37,185 bases of DNA from positions 1 through 37,185 of the forward strand of contig CALLPN010000030.1 of NCBI GenBank assembly GCA_938015435.1, read 5' to 3'. Position 1 is the stretch's first letter. Every line of letters starts with the position of its first letter. Both the position numbers and the translations under genes were made by a program. This DNA comes from an uncultured Saprospiraceae bacterium. Lineage in GTDB: Bacteria; Bacteroidota; Bacteroidia; Chitinophagales; Saprospiraceae. The notes beneath the pieces were generated by a model. That model searched no databases and had not been told where the DNA came from. It saw only the letters and a program-made list of their open reading frames with translations. Shown here piece by piece: positions 17,791 through 25,700 of this stretch.

Positions 17791-18387
17791 TTAATAGGCA
17801 AGAGGCTTCTGTGACTTCATATTGATGAATAACTCATTACCTACTCTAGAATCAATGCTATTGGTGCAAAGGGACATCTCTTTGATATCAAATTTCTCTG
17901 AAAACAATACCTTGTAATCTTCCAGTAGACCCCCAAATGGCGGACCTTCTCTCTCAAATACCTTCCCAAATAAAAGCCCTGCAAGATTGCCAGTCGACTT
18001 AATAATAGTAGACATCTGATCAACATATTGTTTTCGAAATGATGGATCCAAAGCACAAAAGAAGGTCTGCTCTATTACGAGATCAAATTGATCCTCGATC
18101 TTAAAAAAATCACCATGAATCAAATGATCTTGAGGAAAGTGAGGGACTCTGTTCTTTAGATTGTCTAATGGCGTTGCGGATAAGTCACAAACGTAAATAT
18201 TCGTAAATCCTTGATTATAAATGTATTCGGCTTCATGGCTGTTGCCTGCACCAGGAATCAAGATCTTTACATCTTTGTTAGTAAGCTGATCTATATATTC
18301 TTTAATCGGTGTAGATACATGTCCTATATCCCATCGATCGTTGCCAGTATCATATCGATCAGTCCAGTATTGTTCATCAAAGTCCAT
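17791..18387 (-). CDS. TPMT-family SAM-dependent methyltransferase
   Basis: A 198-residue methyltransferase of the thiopurine S-methyltransferase type. It has YWTDRYDTGNDRWDIGHVS at the N-terminus (the W-G/D-xRWDxG signature), the SAM loop ILIPGAGNSHEAEYI, VCDLSATPLDNLK, and the catalytic-region IEQTFFCALDPSFRKQYVDQ, then GPPFGGLLEDYKVLF. Bacterial members methylate sulfur, selenium or other small nucleophiles; the natural substrate here is unknown. It is cytosolic, monocistronic, and divergent from folP with a 230-base gap that holds the 7-bp tandem array. Confidence 0.88.
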   Translation of the reverse strand: MDFDEQYWTDRYDTGNDRWDIGHVSTPIKEYIDQLTNKDVKILIPGAGNSHEAEYIYNQGFTNIYVCDLSATPLDNLKNRVPHFPQDHLIHGDFFKIEDQFDLVIEQTFFCALDPSFRKQYVDQMSTIIKSTGNLAGLLFGKVFEREGPPFGGLLEDYKVLFSEKFDIKEMSLCTNSIDSRVGNELFINMKSQKPLAY

Positions 18388-18489
18388 AATTCCAAATCTT
18401 TTGGTTCCGCGTAAAGATGAAAAATATTAAATGAGTTTAGAAATGTGATCGACGTACGTCCTGATTGTATCGCAATTATTTTTTTGCAA

Positions 18490-18584
18490 ATTATCCATTA
18501 TCCATTATCCATTATCCATTATCCATTATCCATTATCCATTATCCATTATCCATTATCCATTATCCATTATCCATTATCCATTA
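18490..18584. repeat. 7-bp tandem array (unit CATTATC, about 13.6 copies) before folP
   Basis: The heptamer ATTATCC repeats without any interruption from 18490 to 18584 and ends 33 bases before the folP start codon. Because 3 x 7 = 21, every frame repeats a fixed heptapeptide (PLSIIHY in the folP frame), so the array is open in the folP frame and extends a spurious longer reading frame. Uninterrupted short arrays of this length tend to slip during replication, so copy number probably varies between cells or strains. Confidence 0.97.
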
Positions 18585-18617
18585 CTCTATCTCGTACACT
18601 TCCGTTACTTTTACATC

Positions 18618-19439
18618 ATGACATTAAATTGCAATGGTATACTTTTAGATCTCTCGACACCAATAGTGATGGGTGTACTCAATATTACGCCTGATTCTTT
18701 TCATGAGGGATCGAGGATCGCTAATGTTGAGCATGCAGTAGATGTAGCCAAACAAATGATAGTCGACGGAGCAGATATTCTAGATCTAGGAGCAATGAGC
18801 AGTAGACCTGGAGCTGATATGATATCTGAGGAAGAAGAGTTGTCGAGGATATTACCTATGGTGAAAGCGATTCATACCGCTTTGCCTGAGGCTATTATTT
18901 CGATAGATACAGTTAGATCTTCCGTAGCAATATCTTGTCTCGAAGCCGGTGCTCATATCATCAATGATATATCTGGAGCGAGCATCGATAGCGAATTGAT
19001 TGATGTGATCGCAAAGTACAAAGTGCCATATATACTTATGCATATGAAAGGGACTCCTGACAACATGCAATCTCAAGCAGCATACAATGATGTGACTATG
19101 GACGTGCTAGCTTATATAAGTAACCATATTAAAGCTTTGAGAGGAAAAGGAATTCATGATATTATTATAGATCCAGGCTTTGGATTTGCCAAACTAGATG
19201 AACATAACTTTACTTTGATGAAGCAACTAGGTTCATTTAAGATGTTTGATTGTCCTATACTAGCGGGTATATCTAGGAAGTCAACCATCCAAAGGGCACT
19301 TGGAGTCGATGCAGCAAACGCCTTAAATGGAACTACTGCACTACACATGTATCTTCTTGAACGTGGTGCTAATATATTAAGAGCACACGACGTCAAAGAA
19401 GCAAGAGAAGTAATTCAGCTTTGGCAAAAATTGCGATAA
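18618..19439 (+). CDS. folP: Dihydropteroate synthase
   Basis: A 273-residue dihydropteroate synthase, which joins p-aminobenzoate to dihydropterin pyrophosphate in folate synthesis and is the sulfonamide target. Family motifs are clear: IVMGVLNITPDSFHEG, MIVDGADILDLGAMSSRPGA, ISIDTVRSSVA, IINDISG, YILMHMKGTPDNMQ, IIIDPGFGFAK, ILAGISRKSTI and the closing ILRAHDVKEA. One variation: the usual G-G-x-S/T-R-P block reads GAMSSRPG. The start at 18618 (MTLNCNGILLDLS) gives normal length; the frame continues upstream to 18465 only through the 7-bp repeats and is rejected as coding. The stop lies 3 bases from the stop of the convergent lipoprotein gene. Confidence 0.96.
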   Translation: MTLNCNGILLDLSTPIVMGVLNITPDSFHEGSRIANVEHAVDVAKQMIVDGADILDLGAMSSRPGADMISEEEELSRILPMVKAIHTALPEAIISIDTVRSSVAISCLEAGAHIINDISGASIDSELIDVIAKYKVPYILMHMKGTPDNMQSQAAYNDVTMDVLAYISNHIKALRGKGIHDIIIDPGFGFAKLDEHNFTLMKQLGSFKMFDCPILAGISRKSTIQRALGVDAANALNGTTALHMYLLERGANILRAHDVKEAREVIQLWQKLR

Positions 19440-19442
19440 ACT

Positions 19443-20249
19443 CTAATCGTATTTTAGATATAAAAGATCACTCTTAGGGTCAAATTTATTTCCTGCAACT
19501 TCTAATTTAATGTTGGATACTGTAGCTTCTCCGATCTGCTTGCCTAGACCTAAGCCTTTAGTGTAGTCGCTAAAAATCCATCTATGCGAAATAGGAATGC
19601 CTTCAATATTTTTGTAGTCTTTATATGAAATCGCATGAGCGTTAGCTTCTGCAGCCTCAAGATCATTGCTACCTGCAGTTACGATATAGCCCATATGCGA
19701 AATAAGGTGAGTCGCTGGATCTGGGTGGATAACATAGTAATCATTCGGCCCATCTCCTATACCTTGATCAAATGTAAGGAGTTGACTTTGATGTTTATTA
19801 TTGTTGATAGAAATGGCGGCTAGTTCCTCCCAGTTGGTCCCGCTATCTGCTAGTTTATATGGTGCCATGAAGAAGTATTGCCATGTAAATAATGCAAATC
19901 GATCACTTACCTTTCTTGTAGGGATAGGGTCAGCATAGGTGTAGATTTCGTCATTATTAAGAAGTAGTTTTTTACCATTCTTATAATCTAATCTGATAGC
20001 ACTACTATTGGTCATAGTGTATACCGTACCATTGAAAGCTTCTTTGCCTCCAAAGATCAGTTTGAGATCAAAGCTTACACACTCATGTTTGTAAAAGTCT
20101 GTCACCTTGTGAGCATCGTCTACTTTCTGAATAGCGGGAGTTGTCAAATTACTTTTATCTCTCGATGAATCAACTTCGGATTGACAAGAAGTAATCAGTA
20201 ATACACAACATAATATGTAAAAGGAGTGAATAGACTTAGATAGGCACAT
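19443..20249 (-). CDS. Lipoprotein, DUF6503-like (LolA-type fold possible)
   Basis: A 268-residue lipoprotein starting MCLSKSIHSFYILCCVLLITSCQ, with lipidated cysteine at 22. The upstream in-frame start at 20327 would put 26 extra residues before a normal lipoprotein signal and is rejected. The mature part has the plan of Bacteroidota DUF6503-type proteins: FDLKLIFGGKEAFNGTVYT, SSAIRLDYKNGKKLLLNNDE, FFMAPYKLADSGTNWEEL, and the late GIPISHRWIFSDY. Such proteins resemble LolA/outer-membrane lipid-sorting folds with a hydrophobic groove. The family call is from memory and moderate; the molecular role is unknown. Convergent with folP. Confidence 0.68.
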   Translation of the reverse strand: MCLSKSIHSFYILCCVLLITSCQSEVDSSRDKSNLTTPAIQKVDDAHKVTDFYKHECVSFDLKLIFGGKEAFNGTVYTMTNSSAIRLDYKNGKKLLLNNDEIYTYADPIPTRKVSDRFALFTWQYFFMAPYKLADSGTNWEELAAISINNNKHQSQLLTFDQGIGDGPNDYYVIHPDPATHLISHMGYIVTAGSNDLEAAEANAHAISYKDYKNIEGIPISHRWIFSDYTKGLGLGKQIGEATVSNIKLEVAGNKFDPKSDLLYLKYD

Positions 20250-20335
20250 AGGATATAAGTTGGTTTGTAAACTCGAATGAATACTGAGTACTATTGAAAA
20301 TGACACTAAAGTAGTTAACCCCTTCAATAAATCTG

Positions 20336-20373
20336 CATTACACCAAAATATTAAATGAAATTTTGGTGTAATG
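20336..20373. repeat. Perfect 14-bp inverted repeat
   Basis: CATTACACCAAAAT (20336-20349) and ATTTTGGTGTAATG (20360-20373) are exact reverse complements around a 10-base loop. It lies between two minus-strand genes, 87 bases upstream of the DUF6503-like lipoprotein start. No T-run follows on either strand, so an operator or an RNA stem in the leader is more likely than an intrinsic terminator. Confidence 0.85.
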
Positions 20374-20480
20374 TGAAGAGTAATTTTTCTTTATTACCCC
20401 TCGCGAATAAAGAGCCGATCTCAATATATATGTAAATATCAAGTGGGACTTTCATTTATCGGTAGGTGGATTCATATATA

Positions 20481-20993
20481 TCACCTTGCTTTCATTGACT
20501 CATTTAGTACTTTGAAGTCCAGTTTTCCAATATTGATTTTGAGGTGTTCCATGATGATGGTTGCTTTGCGTATCCTGATGTCAAGACTCTTCACGGAGTT
20601 GACTATGTAGATTAGGTTTCTTTGTTTTCCAGGAGTGAGCTCATGGAAATATCTGTTGGCTTCGTCATCTATTTCCCAGATGGCTGCGAATTCTTGAGGC
20701 AATGGCATCCCATATTCGCTATCATCTGGAGATAATTTTATGCTGACCGTTTCGCCTATAGAAAGAGCCATTTTTTTCAACTGCGATTTATTGATCTTGA
20801 TATAATATTGATGCTGTCCACCAGAAAGTAGACTTCCTGCGAAGGCGTCATGTTCATTGATAGATATTTGGAGGCGTTTTACCTTATCTGCTTTAAGCGC
20901 TTGAACAATATAGTCGGTGATATAAAATTGTAATGGATAGAGAAACGCATCATCTTTTATAAGCTGAGATTTTAAGCTATAGGATTTTGCCAT
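20481..20993 (-). CDS. DUF1905/YdeI (OmdA-type) family protein
   Basis: A 170-residue cytosolic protein with two parts. Residues about 12-95 look like a DUF1905 beta-barrel domain (HDAFAGSLLSGGQHQYYIKI, LSIGETVSIKLSPDDSEYG). The C-terminal helical part matches the YdeI/OmpD-associated family (FHELTPGKQRNLIYIVNSVK, then IRIRKATIIMEHLK and GKLDFKVLNE). Members are annotated as bacteriocin-protection or stress proteins, but the biochemical role is not settled. The start at 20993 (MAKSYSLKSQLIKD) fits the family; an in-frame start at 21074 would add a hydrophobic 27-residue lead that is out of character. Monocistronic. Confidence 0.82.
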   Translation of the reverse strand: MAKSYSLKSQLIKDDAFLYPLQFYITDYIVQALKADKVKRLQISINEHDAFAGSLLSGGQHQYYIKINKSQLKKMALSIGETVSIKLSPDDSEYGMPLPQEFAAIWEIDDEANRYFHELTPGKQRNLIYIVNSVKSLDIRIRKATIIMEHLKINIGKLDFKVLNESMKAR

Positions 20994-21186
20994 GTATTGT
21001 GAATTAGATTCAACACAATAAACGAAAAAGATGGGAATCACCATTAGGTGTATCGCTAGATAACAAAGAATCACTTAAAAGCAGTAGATGATTTTGGCTT
21101 TGTCAGTCTTGATTTTGAAATGAAACTAGAGATATCAATAGAGATAGATTAACAGAGATTGTATTCTAAAAGTCTTTGTTGGAGTG

Positions 21187-21220
21187 TAAAATAAAAGAAC
21201 CCCAGATGGCGTATCTGGGG
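21187..21220 (-). terminator. Orphan intrinsic terminator
   Basis: CCCCAGAT (21200-21207) and ATCTGGGG (21213-21220) form a perfect 8-bp stem with a 5-base loop. On the minus strand it is followed by TTCTTTTATTTT. No protein gene on the minus strand lies directly upstream, so it either ends a small RNA or is a leftover. Confidence 0.6.
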
Positions 21221-21330
21221 CCCTAACATTACGTGTTCCATTCCCTTCAATTTGATTTATCGAACATTCGATATTTACTGCTTTTCAAGATGGGTGACAC
21301 AATGTTGTTTCATGCGTTTTGGTTATTAAA
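21187..21330 (-). ncRNA. Candidate small structured RNA
   Basis: In a 760-base gap without a real gene, the minus strand carries in order a 12-codon mini-frame (MKQHCVTHLEKQ, 21313-21275), a perfect stem TATCGAA/TTCGATA (21273-21258) with 2-base loop, and a GC-rich stem followed by T-rich sequence (terminator at 21220-21187). GC-rich structure in such AT-rich surroundings, ending in a terminator with no gene upstream, suggests a short independent transcript. No match to a known RNA family was recognised. The bounds are approximate. Confidence 0.3.
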
Positions 21331-21754
21331 CGTGTGTACACGAAACAGGTTTGCACATATTTATCAAAATTACTTTTGATTCTTCATTGAACCTTACAGT
21401 CTTACTAACTTGGAAATAATCCAGTAGTTCAATCAAAATATTTACTGTAACAGAAGAAATATTTCATTATAAATAAATAGAGAACAGTGCGATTGTTTTG
21501 ATTGCAGATTAAATATATAGATATTTGTTTAATATAATATTAATAAATCTGTTATTTCTTTGATTATTTAAGGTATTGTTTGGTTTGGTCGGTAATTTGC
21601 CTTGTTTTTAGATGATTATTTGTAAATATCACCATTTGTATTTTGTGAAATTTCGTTTGTCTCAATTGTTTATTGTTAATGTAAATCGGAATTAATATCA
21701 AAAACATTTATAAAAAGGGCTATTAATATTTTAAAGAATAAATAATATTCACCT
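21331..21754. other. AT-rich leader before the thioredoxin-like gene
   Basis: About 420 bases, strongly AT-rich, with no coding sequence that I can support and no clean TTG/TAnnTTTG pair. It precedes the plus-strand gene at 21755 and may hold its promoter. Confidence 0.3.
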
Positions 21755-22276
21755 ATGAGATATATTGTATTTGCGCTATTAGGGGTACTGATTTTTGCTT
21801 CATGTAAGCAAGAGGATTCCGCTTCAGATAATCAAACGGCTACTTCAGGAGTAAACCAATCCTCGACATCCTTGGATTGGATGTCAATAAACGACCTTGA
21901 TAAATTAGATATGGCAGGTAAGAAAGGTGTCTTGGTAGACGTATATACAGACTGGTGTGGATATTGCAAAATTATGGACAAGCATACCTTTACAGATCCA
22001 GAGGTAGTAGCTTATCTGAAGGAGAACTACCACCTTATCAAATTTAATGCGGAACAGAAAGAGTCTGTAGAGTTCGACGGAAGGCTCTATGAATGGAAAC
22101 CCAGCGGAAAGAAAGGGTACAATAGCTTAGCCAGGAACATGTTGGAAGGTCAAATGTCTTATCCTTCGATAGTCTATTACAATGAAGACAAGATTAAAAT
22201 CATAGCAGTGCCTGGATACAAAAAACCAGCACAGCTTCTAAGCGATATCGAAAGAGTTCAAAAGCTCCCAATGTAA
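21755..22276 (+). CDS. Thioredoxin-fold lipoprotein
   Basis: A 173-residue lipoprotein: signal MRYIVFALLGVLIFASC with cysteine 17, a Ser/Thr/Asn-rich spacer, then a thioredoxin domain. VLVDVYTDWCGYCKIMDKHT carries the redox pair Cys68/Cys71, and MSYPSIVYY supplies the cis-proline that packs against it. The sequence resembles the DUF255/thioredoxin-like DsbD-gamma style domains used as periplasmic disulfide reductases or cytochrome-maturation helpers. As a lipoprotein it acts in the envelope. Downstream, with a 246-base gap, is the DUF4956-HlyD-TolC operon; whether they share a transcript is unclear. Confidence 0.88.
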   Translation: MRYIVFALLGVLIFASCKQEDSASDNQTATSGVNQSSTSLDWMSINDLDKLDMAGKKGVLVDVYTDWCGYCKIMDKHTFTDPEVVAYLKENYHLIKFNAEQKESVEFDGRLYEWKPSGKKGYNSLARNMLEGQMSYPSIVYYNEDKIKIIAVPGYKKPAQLLSDIERVQKLPM

Positions 22277-22522
22277 CTTAGGCTTACTAATTTGGATATA
22301 CTGTCGTGATCAACCTATGTATCTTTAATCTTACACAAGCAACATACTTAAGATAGTACGAATACGGTTATATTTCACATATTTGCACATGCTGATACGT
22401 ATTGGATAGGGGAATGATTTTTTTTTATCGACTAATCAGTGGTAATGTTATCAAGATCAATGATCAATTCATTGAATTGGATTTCGTTACATTTTTGTTT
22501 TAACAGTGAAAGATTTATTCTG

Positions 22523-23263
22523 ATGTTTGATCAGCTTATACTTCAAAGTACTAATGGTAACACTAGTTGGCTTACAGTCATCATGACTGTACTGATTGCT
22601 TTTATTTTATCTTCTTTTATTGTGGTTACGTACGATTTCACTACTAAAGGCGTCAAAAAATCGGCAAATTTCCTTCAGTCTCTTGCGCTCATTTCAATCG
22701 TCGCATCTACTGTGATGCAAGCGATAGGTGATAGTGTAGGTCTTGGTTTGGGTATGATTGGGGTATTTTCTATCATTAGGTTTCGTACAGCATTAGATAA
22801 TCCACGAAACATGGTATTCATGTTTGCATCGCTTGCTGTGGGTATATCTTGTGGAGTATATGGATATGCTATAGCTGTGGCAGGAACAGTTGGATTCTGT
22901 ACTGTAGCTTTTCTCATAAGCTTTACGCCTCTAGGTCAGACTAATGAGCTTGTGGGTACATTGAAACTGCAGATCCCAAAAGATGTTAAAGCAAGAAATA
23001 GACTTACTAAGATATTGAATAAATATTGTAATGGATTTGATTTAGATCAATATAGATTTCTGAGTCCAAAGAAGGTAGTAACTACTGATGAATCAGGTGC
23101 CACACGCATTAGTTTCATCAATCGTGATAATATTCAAGAATTTACTTACCTGATTAAATTGCGTAATAAATATCAAGCGTATGATCTTAGTGAAGCATTA
23201 GAATCTCATGATGATTTTAATGAAGTAAGAGTCAAATTTAGTAAGGAAAGTAATAAGATGTAA
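22523..23263 (+). CDS. DUF4956 integral membrane protein, first gene of an envelope operon
   Basis: A 246-residue membrane protein. It opens MFDQLILQSTNGNTSWLTVI with four to five hydrophobic segments in residues 18-140 (WLTVIMTVLIAFILSSFIVV; FLQSLALISIVASTVM; GLGLGMIGVFSIIRF; FMFASLAVGISCGVYGYAIA; GTVGFCTVAFLISF). The block GMIGVFSIIRFRTALDNPRN is the DUF4956 signature, in which IxRFRTxxxDPR is conserved. A soluble C-terminal domain of about 100 residues follows (LKLQIPKDVKARNRLTKILN). In-frame start at 22439 adds 28 non-conserved residues and is rejected. The stop lies 2 bases before the HlyD-like gene, so translation is coupled. Molecular function of DUF4956 is not established; its place in an adaptor/outer-membrane-channel operon suggests that it is the inner-membrane partner. 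Confidence 0.85.
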   Translation: MFDQLILQSTNGNTSWLTVIMTVLIAFILSSFIVVTYDFTTKGVKKSANFLQSLALISIVASTVMQAIGDSVGLGLGMIGVFSIIRFRTALDNPRNMVFMFASLAVGISCGVYGYAIAVAGTVGFCTVAFLISFTPLGQTNELVGTLKLQIPKDVKARNRLTKILNKYCNGFDLDQYRFLSPKKVVTTDESGATRISFINRDNIQEFTYLIKLRNKYQAYDLSEALESHDDFNEVRVKFSKESNKM

Positions 23264-23265
23264 TT

Positions 23266-24267
23266 ATGAGATTTCCATACATAATATTGATAGGAATAGC
23301 TGCAGTATCTCTTTGGATGCTCAATGGTAAATACTATAAAGAGGAGTTGACTTTGTTTGGTTTTGCTGAGACAAAAGAGACAGAAATTAATCTCAATTTT
23401 CCTGTCATGGTGAATGAACTTAATGTATTGAGTGGACAATCAGTTAAAGAAGGAGATATACTGCTTCGTGCCAAAAGGTTAGACAGCAATATCAGATTTG
23501 AAGATCAAGAAATGAAAATAAGCGAGATCAATGCCAAGAAGCGAATCTGGCGATCTGAACAAGAAGGTAAACTCAAAACATTGGAGTCTTCATACCTCCA
23601 AAAAGTGGGTGATATTAAAACTCAAATCGATGCTTTAAATAATAAAATAACACAACAGAAAGAGCTTTATAAAGGGCTTGACCATATTGAGGATAATCAA
23701 AAAGTATCTGCCAATCATCCAAGTATGTTACGTATCGCTGCGTACGAAGAAGATCGGAAAAATATAGAAAATAGATATCAGCTAGATCGTGCTAATTTGC
23801 AAAGTATCATCGCTAAAGGGACTAAAGATGATGATGAAACTATAAAGAGATTACGTGCAGAATACAAGCACCTACAGGATAATAAAGAGATAGCAGTAGA
23901 GATAGTAGCACCATCTGATGGACTTATCGGAAATGTCCATTGCAAAGAGGGAGAGCATATCACAGACTACCGTACACTGATTTCATTCTATGAGCCTAAT
24001 CCCACATTGGTAAAAGCATATGTCCATGAAGATTATTTGGTGAAAGTGGACATCGGTGACCAATTCAAGATATCCTCTATCAAAGATGCTACACAAACTT
24101 ATACGGGTAAGGTAGTTGGTTTAGGATCTCGTATCGTAGAAATACCGCCAAGGATGCGAAAAGTGCCAGAGTTTAAGACTTACGGTAGAGAAGTAGTGAT
24201 TAGACTGCCAGCGCAAAGTAGATTTTTGCAAAATGAGAAACTTACCCTCACCGGAGTCAAATTTTAA
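23266..24267 (+). CDS. HlyD-like periplasmic adaptor (membrane fusion protein)
   Basis: A 333-residue protein with one N-terminal membrane anchor (YIILIGIAAVSLWML). A first lipoyl half-motif (NFPVMVNELNVLSGQSVKEG) is followed by a long coiled-coil hairpin from about 80 to 210, the second lipoyl half (VEIVAPSDGLIGNVHCKEGE) and a beta-barrel domain (KAYVHEDYLVKVDIGDQFKI). This is the domain order of adaptors that link inner-membrane transporters to TolC-type channels. No ABC, RND or MFS transporter gene is next to it; upstream is the DUF4956 gene (2-base gap) and downstream the TolC-like gene (6-base gap). Confidence 0.87.
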   Translation: MRFPYIILIGIAAVSLWMLNGKYYKEELTLFGFAETKETEINLNFPVMVNELNVLSGQSVKEGDILLRAKRLDSNIRFEDQEMKISEINAKKRIWRSEQEGKLKTLESSYLQKVGDIKTQIDALNNKITQQKELYKGLDHIEDNQKVSANHPSMLRIAAYEEDRKNIENRYQLDRANLQSIIAKGTKDDDETIKRLRAEYKHLQDNKEIAVEIVAPSDGLIGNVHCKEGEHITDYRTLISFYEPNPTLVKAYVHEDYLVKVDIGDQFKISSIKDATQTYTGKVVGLGSRIVEIPPRMRKVPEFKTYGREVVIRLPAQSRFLQNEKLTLTGVKF

Positions 24268-24273
24268 TTGGGT

Positions 24274-25473
24274 ATGAAAATTCACTTTTTTATATCGTTA
24301 GTATTCGCATTGGGTTGCTTCTCTGTAAATGGACAACAAGAGATTAGTATCGATGATCTCGTAGCCAAAATCTATGAGCAAAATACTGCTTCAACAACAG
24401 ATACATATAAATTGCCGTGGCTAGAAGAAGTCAATGTCCGATCTGAAACTCGCGATTGGAAATTGAGAGAGCAAAGATATAGTCTTCGTTTGAGTCCAGT
24501 ATCATTGGGCGAACGTAGAGCGTCTGCCAAATTATATAACAGTTGGCAACAAGAGCTAGTCTATCTTAAATTAGATAAAGTATATGATCAAGTTTCGGAT
24601 ATTCATGAAGAATGGGTAAGCCAAGACTTTCTTTCACGTCAAATTGAATTAGATCAGCAAATTGAAGCTTTGCTTTTTGACGTGGAAAAAGTGACCACAA
24701 AACAGAGTCTTATAGATGCAGATAAATTATCATTACTACTCACGGTAAGAAGTCGTATCGCTAAGCTCAATAACAGTATTGCGCTCAAACAAAAACGAAG
24801 GAAAGATAAGTTGCAATTAATCTCTCAACAATTGGAAGGAGATTATAGATTGTTGGCCGATAGTATTGATCTCGTAGGATATATTCAATCCGCTAAAGAG
24901 ATGACATTGACAATTGATCGAGCGTATATTTCTGAAGGTGATTTGTTGGAAACGCAAATTCTCAATAATGAAATGGAACTCGAAAAAGCTGAAAATAATC
25001 GAGTTTTGGATTTTGTTTCTTTACAATATCGTGGACCTCATGACAATGAATTGGAAGAAAGAGTTTCCTTGGGAATGAGTTTTAATTTACCGTTTTTTAA
25101 TGGCAATAAATTTTCCTTGGCTAAGATCAAAGTAGAACAAGAAATTGAGCAATATAAGTTGGATATACGGAAACAAGAATCACTAGCTGAGCTTACAGAA
25201 ATCAGAGAATCGATCCTTTCCAATCTCTACGAATACGAAAGCTACAAAAAATTATATACCGATATAGAAACAGAAAACCTTCAGCTCATCTCTAATATGT
25301 CTGAGCAATCGATTATCAATCCGATCATCAAACTTAATCACCGAATTCAAGTTTTGGACAATGAACTATCCTTGCTCAATATTCAAGAAAGTATTGTAAA
25401 AAAGTATCTCGAATATCTAAAAGCTACAGATAAATACACATTAGGGATCGGTAGTTTATCTACGATTAAATAA
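24274..25473 (+). CDS. TolC-family outer membrane channel
   Basis: A 399-residue protein with a signal peptide (MKIHFFISLVFALGCFSVNGQQ). Two blocks of long helices (about 95-180 and 270-395) flank a region with strand-like LGMSFNLPFFNGNKFSLAKI, a hallmark of outer membrane efflux proteins of the TolC type, in which each half supplies two strands and two pairs of coiled-coil helices. An in-frame TTG at 24268 is two codons upstream; the ATG at 24274 starts the signal peptide and is preferred. It closes the three-gene operon DUF4956-HlyD-TolC. It is somewhat shorter than typical TolC (about 430-490 residues). Confidence 0.83.
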   Translation: MKIHFFISLVFALGCFSVNGQQEISIDDLVAKIYEQNTASTTDTYKLPWLEEVNVRSETRDWKLREQRYSLRLSPVSLGERRASAKLYNSWQQELVYLKLDKVYDQVSDIHEEWVSQDFLSRQIELDQQIEALLFDVEKVTTKQSLIDADKLSLLLTVRSRIAKLNNSIALKQKRRKDKLQLISQQLEGDYRLLADSIDLVGYIQSAKEMTLTIDRAYISEGDLLETQILNNEMELEKAENNRVLDFVSLQYRGPHDNELEERVSLGMSFNLPFFNGNKFSLAKIKVEQEIEQYKLDIRKQESLAELTEIRESILSNLYEYESYKKLYTDIETENLQLISNMSEQSIINPIIKLNHRIQVLDNELSLLNIQESIVKKYLEYLKATDKYTLGIGSLSTIK

Positions 25474-25700
25474 GTAACATTTCTATTTTTGCAATAGCAA
25501 ATCAAGCGATTCTTTAAACAAAGAATGCTTATTAGGTGTCTACATCCTCATAAGACATACTTGGATTACTATCCATAGGTGTCATATTGACTCAGATTTT
25601 GCAATTAAACCTTACTTTAGACATAACGTCTGGATCTTTAGTTATAAATTACATCTAGAATAGTAATATATGTTATTTGTGTAATGCATATTCAATTGAA

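Noticed and set aside
18490..18584. CRISPR array
   Set aside because: The 7-bp units are continuous with no spacers and no cas genes are in the window.
18465..18617. N-terminal extension of folP through the 7-bp repeats
   Set aside because: It codes only for repeated PLSIIHY from the array and is absent from the dihydropteroate synthase family; the ATG at 18618 gives normal length.
25509..25526. Terminator after the TolC-like gene
   Set aside because: ATTCTTT/AAAGAAT is a 7-bp AT-rich stem without a T-run, too weak to call.
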